DNA of 10,568 nucleotides from Caldilineaceae bacterium (GTDB lineage: Bacteria > Chloroflexota > Anaerolineae > Caldilineales > Caldilineaceae): contig JAPKMW010000180.1 of the NCBI GenBank assembly GCA_026645575.1, positions 1-10,568 of the forward strand. The letters are read 5' to 3'. Every line of letters begins with the position of its first letter. The stretch's first letter is position 1. Shown here in pieces: positions 6,541 through 10,568 of the stretch. Made by a program: the position numbers and the translations under genes. Under the pieces are notes generated by a model. That model was given only the letters and a program-made list of their open reading frames with translations. It ran no database searches and was not told the DNA's origin.

Positions 6541-6562
6541 TGCGCGTTTCGTAAAGAACACC

Positions 6563-7912
6563 CTAAGGGTTCGGGTAGCTGATCGTGGCGGCGCTCCATT
6601 CGGGCGGCCAAACCACCACGCGCTGTCCCTCTTGAATCTGGACGATCCGTGACAAATCGGCGCCGTAGCCGTTGAACCCGTCAAATTTTAATGGACCGGC
6701 GATGGTCTCGACTTCATTGGCCAGGAGCCAGGCTTTGAGCGCTTGATGGTCAGTCGAATTGGTCTTGGCCACGGCTGTCAGCAAAATTTGCCATGCACCC
6801 AAGCTGGCGGCGGCTTGGGTCTCCACCAGATCCAGCAACCCGTCTGCTGCCGCTGCCGCTTGGAAACGGCGGGTAAACTCGGCGGCAATCGGATTGTCGG
6901 TAAAGGGCGGATGATTCTCGTAGATCGAGAAAACCAGCAGCCCATTGGCTTGCGCCCCTAATTTCTGCACCGGCCCCGGCGCAGGCACCGCAACCAATAA
7001 CCCTTTGGGCGTATAACCAATGGTGGCAAAGGCATCATAGAAGTTGACGGCATCAAGGCCAAGGCCGCCGACATAGACAAAGTCCGGGTCGGCCGCGCTA
7101 ATGCGCAAGGCAATGGCGCTGAAATCGGTTGTCCCCAGATCATACTCCACCGCATCAACTGTGGTGGCGCCCTTTTCTTCGGCCAGGGCGCGAAAAGAGT
7201 TGGTCAGGGCCAGGGTGGTGGGGAATTTGGCGGCGGCATAGAAAATCGTGGCCGGTGGCTTGCCGGTCGAAGCGAGGGCATCCCACAGCGCTGTGGCGGA
7301 AGGGCGGAAGATCGCTGCCGCCTCGGCGCTGCCATTGCCGAATTGCCACGCCGGGAAGTGGAAATCGCCAATCTCCTGTTGGGGCGTGCCATTGGTATGG
7401 GTCGGGTAGATGTAACCGGCGCGCCCAACCGGCCCTGCCCCCGCCAGAATATTCGCCGCAGCATACGGCCCCATGACAAAATCGACTTTATCCACCGTGG
7501 TCAAGCGCTCGTAATTGGCCGCGGCCTGGTCGGCAGCGGATTGGTCATCCAACACTTGCCAGGTGACCGGGCGCCCGAGCAGACCGCCACATTCATTCAG
7601 CCACTGCACCACCACTTCGCCCACCACCCGATGAATATTGGCCGTGGGCGCCAGCACCCCGGTCAACGAGAGCGAGCCGCCAACCACCAGCGGATCGCCC
7701 GTAGGGGCCGTGGCCGTGCAGACGCCGCCGGGAATCGGCGAGACGAGGGCGGCGGCCTCGGCTGCGTTCGCCGCAGTTTCGGCCACCGCGGCTGCCGTTG
7801 GCGCCGGCGCACCGGCTTGTCCGGCTTCCCCAACCTGATTGGCACAGGCCGCCAGCAAGATCAACAACAACACATTCCAGAACAAGGACGGTAACGCTTT
7901 TCGCTTTGTCAT
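6563..7912 (-). CDS. Liv-type ABC transporter substrate-binding lipoprotein
   Basis: This 449-residue periplasmic-binding-fold protein (Peripla_BP_6/Liv-type) should capture the substrate outside the membrane and deliver it to LivHM. MTKRKALPSLFWNVLLLILL is followed by the lipobox LAAC, with Cys23 as the lipidation site. An Ala/Pro/Glu-rich linker covers about 24-60, then the domain opens with VVGGSLSLTGVLAPTANIHR, the usual ligand-binding start. It continues through VDFVMGPY and DPDFVYVGGLG and ends WSAATISYPNP. I chose the ATG at 7912 because it has a Shine-Dalgarno (GGAGAG) and starts a textbook lipoprotein signal; the frame is open to 8065 but that part overlaps the hydrolase gene. It lies 20 bases after the hydrolase stop. 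It is somewhat longer than typical LivK because of the linker. The ligand is unknown; amino acids, amides and small peptides are all possible. Confidence 0.94.
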   Translation of the reverse strand: MTKRKALPSLFWNVLLLILLAACANQVGEAGQAGAPAPTAAAVAETAANAAEAAALVSPIPGGVCTATAPTGDPLVVGGSLSLTGVLAPTANIHRVVGEVVVQWLNECGGLLGRPVTWQVLDDQSAADQAAANYERLTTVDKVDFVMGPYAAANILAGAGPVGRAGYIYPTHTNGTPQQEIGDFHFPAWQFGNGSAEAAAIFRPSATALWDALASTGKPPATIFYAAAKFPTTLALTNSFRALAEEKGATTVDAVEYDLGTTDFSAIALRISAADPDFVYVGGLGLDAVNFYDAFATIGYTPKGLLVAVPAPGPVQKLGAQANGLLVFSIYENHPPFTDNPIAAEFTRRFQAAAAADGLLDLVETQAAASLGAWQILLTAVAKTNSTDHQALKAWLLANEVETIAGPLKFDGFNGYGADLSRIVQIQEGQRVVVWPPEWSAATISYPNP

Positions 7913-7932
7913 TTCACTCTCTCCAGTTTGAT

Positions 7933-8742
7933 TTATGCTTCCTCGATCATCGCCACAGGACGCACCCAACTCGCCCCCGCGTTGAGGACTTTGATGGGAA
8001 AACAGGCGATGGTAAATCCATAGGGCGGCAACTGGTCGAGATTGGTCAGCTTTTCCAGTTGGCAATATTCGCGTTCGCGCCCGGCATAATGACCTTCCCA
8101 GATCACGCTGCGGTTGCCGGTTTGGCGAAACTCGGCGGCGGCATAGTTGAAGGGGCGATCCCAGCCCGGCGCATCGGTGCCGACGATCTTGACCCCTTGA
8201 TCAGCCAGCCAGATCGTGGCGTCGCGCCCGGCGCCGGCATAGTTCGTCCAATACGCAGCCGTATCCCATAGCTTATCGGCGCCGGTCATCACCAGCACAA
8301 TGTCAAAGGGCTTGAGCGTATAGTCGATCTTGGCGAGCGCGGCCTGGAGATCAGCCACCCCAATCACTGCGCCCGGCTCTTTGTGACGCATGTCGAGGAC
8401 GACGCCATCGCTGTAACACCATGCCAGCGGAATCTGGTCGATGGTGCGCGCCGGCTCGCCGCCGGTTGTGGGTGCATAATGATAAGGGGCATCAAAGTGG
8501 GTGCCGGCATGGGTATTGGCCGTCACCGTCTCTTCAGACCAGCCAAGACCATCGGGCAGATCGGCTTGGGTAATGCCGGGAAACGATTGCAGCATCTGCG
8601 GCACACTGGCACGGTGATCGGTATAGTTGATTTTGGGGGATAAGAATTCCAGCAATTTGACCAATGCCGGGTCGGGGTTCAGTGGTAATTGCCCCAGCCC
8701 TTGTTTCAGTTCCAGGCTCAAATCGATAAATCTGCGTTTCAT
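7933..8742 (-). CDS. Cyclase/kynurenine formamidase-family metal-dependent hydrolase
   Basis: This 269-residue member of the Cyclase family (PF04199, which includes kynurenine formamidase KynB and isatin hydrolase) probably hydrolyses an amide or a cyclic amide/ester in the cytoplasm. The metal-binding signature HxGTHxDxPxH is complete: H78, G80-T81-H82, D84, P86, H88. The C-terminal WEGHYAGREREYCQLEKL (215-232) supplies a candidate general-base His218 and Glu224. Length is slightly above KynB (about 210) and fits the larger 'cyclase family protein' clade. The start has GGAGGT with good spacing. It is the first gene after promoter copy 2 and lies 20 bases before the binding-protein gene, which suggests that it processes the imported compound. 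No other kynurenine-pathway gene is present, so calling it KynB would be unsafe. Confidence 0.9.
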   Translation of the reverse strand: MKRRFIDLSLELKQGLGQLPLNPDPALVKLLEFLSPKINYTDHRASVPQMLQSFPGITQADLPDGLGWSEETVTANTHAGTHFDAPYHYAPTTGGEPARTIDQIPLAWCYSDGVVLDMRHKEPGAVIGVADLQAALAKIDYTLKPFDIVLVMTGADKLWDTAAYWTNYAGAGRDATIWLADQGVKIVGTDAPGWDRPFNYAAAEFRQTGNRSVIWEGHYAGREREYCQLEKLTNLDQLPPYGFTIACFPIKVLNAGASWVRPVAMIEEA

Positions 8743-8748
8743 GATGCT

Positions 8749-8802
8749 TCACCTCCGCTTGCTCCGTTTGCGATTTCTTCCCGTTATCCTCGTAGGGCGC
8801 AT
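8749..8802 (-). CDS. Possible leaderless mini-ORF (17 aa) in front of the hydrolase gene
   Basis: An ATG begins 7 bases after the TATACT -10 box, where transcription should start. It opens a 17-codon basic peptide (MRPTRITGRNRKRSKRR) whose TGA overlaps the hydrolase Shine-Dalgarno (GGAGGTGA). The other promoter copy has the same ATG and frame (MRPTGTTGRNRKRSKRG), with third-base changes in the Arg and Pro codons and two amino-acid changes. It may instead be an untranslated conserved leader. Confidence 0.3.
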   Translation of the reverse strand: MRPTRITGRNRKRSKRR

Positions 8803-8921
8803 ACCGTTAGTATACACAGCTACCGTTACAAAAAGGGGCTGCTATCGTTATAAAAAGGGGTTGCTACCGTTACAAAGGTGTTTTTAGCGTTAAAAACAAG
8901 GGTTGACTTTACGAAATAGTT
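8759..8921 (-). promoter_or_regulatory. Promoter region copy 2 with four 22-bp-spaced direct repeats
   Basis: This 163-bp block matches copy 1 (2701-2885) with one 22-bp unit fewer and no other length difference. Core CGTTA boxes (plus strand) lie at 8824, 8846, 8868 and 8888, with spacings of 22, 22 and 20. The distal TTTACGAAATAG element, the -10 box and the leader are all kept. It should drive the hydrolase-transporter operon under the same control as the left surface-protein operon. Confidence 0.82.
8809..8814 (-). promoter_or_regulatory. -10 box (TATACT) of promoter copy 2
   Basis: TATACT reads on the minus strand in the same position relative to the direct repeats as in copy 1, again without a clear -35 hexamer. 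The predicted start is near 8802, about 60 bases upstream of the hydrolase ATG. Confidence 0.6.
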
Positions 8922-8966
8922 AGGAAACAAAAAGCAGAAGGCGCTGTGACAAGGCTTGCCCTCGCA

Positions 8967-9002
8967 GGATGACAAGGTGAGGGGTGAATCACCTTGTCAT
9001 CC
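8967..9002 (-). terminator. Hairpin after the right-hand surface-protein gene, likely terminator
   Basis: GGATGACAAGGTGA (8967-8980) and TCACCTTGTCATCC (8989-9002) are perfect 14-bp reverse complements around an 8-base loop, starting 17 bases past the stop codon. No T-run follows directly; a CTTTTTG tract appears about 30 bases later on the minus strand. It may be a terminator, an mRNA-end stabiliser, or one of the widespread 'TTGTCATCC' repeats. The half-site TGACAAGG also occurs once more at 8946-8953. Confidence 0.55.
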
Positions 9003-9018
9003 GCTTCAACCTAAGGCG

Positions 9019-10568
9019 CTATTGATTATTCACCAGCGGCAAGAAGATCTGCTGTTGCGCCGCGGTAACGTCGCTTTCCGCATCACTGGCCCCGGCGCTG
9101 CGACCGTTGCCGTTAAACTGGAAGAGCGCGATATGCTCCGTGCCGTCGATCAATTTGACAATCAACTGGCGGCAGGTGCCGGCCCAGGCTTTGTCGGTTT
9201 TCCAGACGTAGGTGTAGCGCTGGGTGGCGGGGTCATATTGCAGGCTGCTGTTGCCGGCTGTCACCGTCTCTTCTATCGGGCTGGTACTGCCGCCACCGTT
9301 GCCGCCGCAACTGACCTGTTGGGAGGCGGGGTAGCCGGTGGCGAAGATGTTCAGCCCATAGTTACCGCCCAGGCTGAACTTAACCGGGATGGCCTGGCCG
9401 GCGTTGACCGTGTTGACCGTCGGCAGGTTGTCCACCGGCTGGAAGAAGCCCGTCCAGTTGTAGACCACACGGTAGGTGACACTGGCGCTGCCGTTGTTGC
9501 CGGCGTTGTCGGTTGCCCCGTTACAAGTGGCAGTGAAACTGCCCGTCCCGTCAGGATTACCGCCGGTGACGCTGACGGTGGCTTGTGTCGTCACACCGGA
9601 GAGCGCATCCGTGGTGCTGCATCCAGCGGTGGGGACGTTGCCCAACGGGTAACTGGTGTTGCTCACACCCGTGACCGTGACGACTGGAGCGGTTTTGTCG
9701 ATCTTGACGGTAACCACGTTGCTGGCCGCGCTGCTGTTCCCGGCCAGATCCGTAATGGTCTGGGCGGTGGAAGCAACCGCGTTGCCTTCACTGCTCAAGA
9801 GTTCGTCCGCTGGGCAGCTTGTCACACCCGACAAACCATCGGCGCAGGTGAAATCAACGGTAACATCACTGTTGTACCAACCGGCGGCATTGGGCTGGGT
9901 TGTCGCCGCCGCACTGATGGTCGGGGCGGTCTTGTCGATCTTGACCGTGACCACATTGCTAGCGGCGCTGCTGTTGCCCGCCTGATCCACCACCGTTTGC
10001 GCCGTAGAAGCCACGGCTGCACCTTCACTGCTCAAGGTTTCGTCGGCCGGGCAGCTTACCACGCCCGACAAGTTGTCGTTACAGGTGAACTGCACCGTGA
10101 CATTGCTGTTGTACCAGCCGTTGGCATTCGGTGCGCCCGTTGTCGCTGCGCTGATCGTCGGGGCCGTCTTGTCGATCTTGACGGTGACCACGTTGCTGGC
10201 CGCGCTACTGTTGCCCGCCAGGTCGGTGATGGTCTGGGCGGTGGAGGCAACGGCTGCACCTTCGCTGCTCAAGGTTTCGTCCGCTGGGCAACTGGTCACA
10301 CCTGACAAGCCATCAGCACAGGTGAAATCAACGGTGACATCACTGTTGTACCAACCGGCGGCATTGGGCTGCGTGGTCGCTGCCGCGCTGATGGTTGGGG
10401 CGCTCTTGTCGATGTTGATGCCATTCTGCGTATCACTGGCACTGTTGCCGGCATTGTCGGTGCAGCTCCCGGTAGCGCTTTGATTCGCCCCTTCGCTGCT
10501 CACGGTTTGGCTGGCGCTGGCGGCGACTGCACCAGAGGTGGTATCGCTGCAACTCCAGTTGACGGTGA
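9019..10568 (-). CDS. Secreted/surface repeat protein, C-terminal part with PxKF-type domain
   Basis: The frame is open from the right edge and 515 residues are visible; the start lies outside the window. The order is: an Ig-like domain (ending NGINIDKSAPTIS), three exact 79-residue repeats with a C-x9-C pair and the DLAGNSS/KIDKTAPTIS pattern, then a different Ig-like domain (VVTVTGVSNTSYPLGNVPTA). Next comes a C-terminal domain with NAGQAIPVKFSLGG, GLNIFATGYPASQQVSC and TDKAWAGTCRQL, which matches the PxKF domain of secreted repeat proteins (family knowledge). The chain ends in a Ser/Ala/Asp-rich stretch and the tail IFLPLVNNQ, a form I associate with exported Chloroflexota proteins. It is a paralogue of the gene at 1-2224: the domain after the repeats is nearly the same in both. 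The likely role is surface structure or adhesion (inference). Confidence 0.9.
   Translation of the reverse strand, partial: TVNWSCSDTTSGAVAASASQTVSSEGANQSATGSCTDNAGNSASDTQNGINIDKSAPTISAAATTQPNAAGWYNSDVTVDFTCADGLSGVTSCPADETLSSEGAAVASTAQTITDLAGNSSAASNVVTVKIDKTAPTISAATTGAPNANGWYNSNVTVQFTCNDNLSGVVSCPADETLSSEGAAVASTAQTVVDQAGNSSAASNVVTVKIDKTAPTISAAATTQPNAAGWYNSDVTVDFTCADGLSGVTSCPADELLSSEGNAVASTAQTITDLAGNSSAASNVVTVKIDKTAPVVTVTGVSNTSYPLGNVPTAGCSTTDALSGVTTQATVSVTGGNPDGTGSFTATCNGATDNAGNNGSASVTYRVVYNWTGFFQPVDNLPTVNTVNAGQAIPVKFSLGGNYGLNIFATGYPASQQVSCGGNGGGSTSPIEETVTAGNSSLQYDPATQRYTYVWKTDKAWAGTCRQLIVKLIDGTEHIALFQFNGNGRSAGASDAESDVTAAQQQIFLPLVNNQ
9700..10410 (-). repeat. Three tandem 237-bp coding repeats (79 residues each)
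   Basis: The K-I-D-K boundary motif recurs at 9700, 9937, 10174 and 10411, exactly 237 bp apart. The outer two units share the variant AAGWYNSDVTVDFTCADGL, while the middle one has ANGWYNSNVTVQFTCNDNL, giving an A-B-A order. The middle unit shares a 73-base identical run (10060-10132) with 533-605 in the left gene. Confidence 0.95.

Noticed and set aside
4453..6554. Plus-strand ORFs of 455 and 346 aa
   Set aside because: Both lie opposite clear livM and livH genes; their translations are Gln/Arg/His-rich, typical of antisense frames.
7913..8065. N-terminal extension of the binding protein to 8065
   Set aside because: It overlaps the hydrolase gene and would bury the lipoprotein signal; the ATG at 7912 has a ribosome site and a lipobox.
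8956..10305. Plus-strand 449-aa ORF
   Set aside because: Antisense to the right-hand surface-protein gene. It owes its length to repeat periodicity and base composition and has no recognisable domain.

Overview
The window is a GC-rich bacterial segment in which every supported gene lies on the minus strand, so it reads right to left. The best guess for the organism is a member of the Chloroflexota (Anaerolineae/Caldilineae-like). The clues are a large secreted repeat protein with a PxKF-type domain and a C-terminal IFLPLVNNQ tail, an Ala/Pro-rich lipoprotein linker, and abundant small palindromic repeats. This assignment comes from memory of such proteins and was not tested by a search.

Layout in transcription order. 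(1) 10568-9019: the 3' part of a surface or secreted protein gene with 79-residue repeats, followed by a hairpin at 8967-9002. (2) 8921-8759: a promoter region with four direct repeats and a TATACT -10 box. (3) 8742-2945: a tightly packed six-gene operon encoding a cyclase/kynurenine-formamidase-family hydrolase, a lipoprotein substrate-binding protein, two LivH/LivM-type permeases and two LivG/LivF-type ATPases. Together these form a complete branched-chain-amino-acid-type (HAAT) ABC importer plus one metal-dependent amidase-like enzyme. (4) 2885-2701: a second copy of the same promoter region, with one extra 22-bp repeat unit. (5) 2687-2263: two very small overlapping ORFs of unknown function. 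(6) 2224-1: the 5' part of a second surface protein gene, a paralogue of the first, with five 237-bp repeats. It runs off the left edge.

How the parts may work together. The importer probably takes up an amide or amino-acid-like compound and the hydrolase cleaves it; the substrate cannot be read from sequence. The near-identical promoters (185 bp and 163 bp, differing in length by exactly one 22-bp unit) predict that the transporter operon and the left surface-protein operon are switched together by one unknown regulator that binds helically phased direct repeats. The transporter operon thus sits as a cassette between two direct copies of a surface-protein module.

Most notable details: (a) a perfect 22-bp inverted repeat of 57 bp total lies in frame inside the livM-type permease gene and adds exactly 19 residues, much like a protein-coding palindromic element; (b) the duplicated promoter and repeat array; (c) a conserved ATG exactly where transcription should start in both promoters, which suggests a leaderless mini-ORF; (d) 73 identical bases shared by the two surface-protein repeat arrays.
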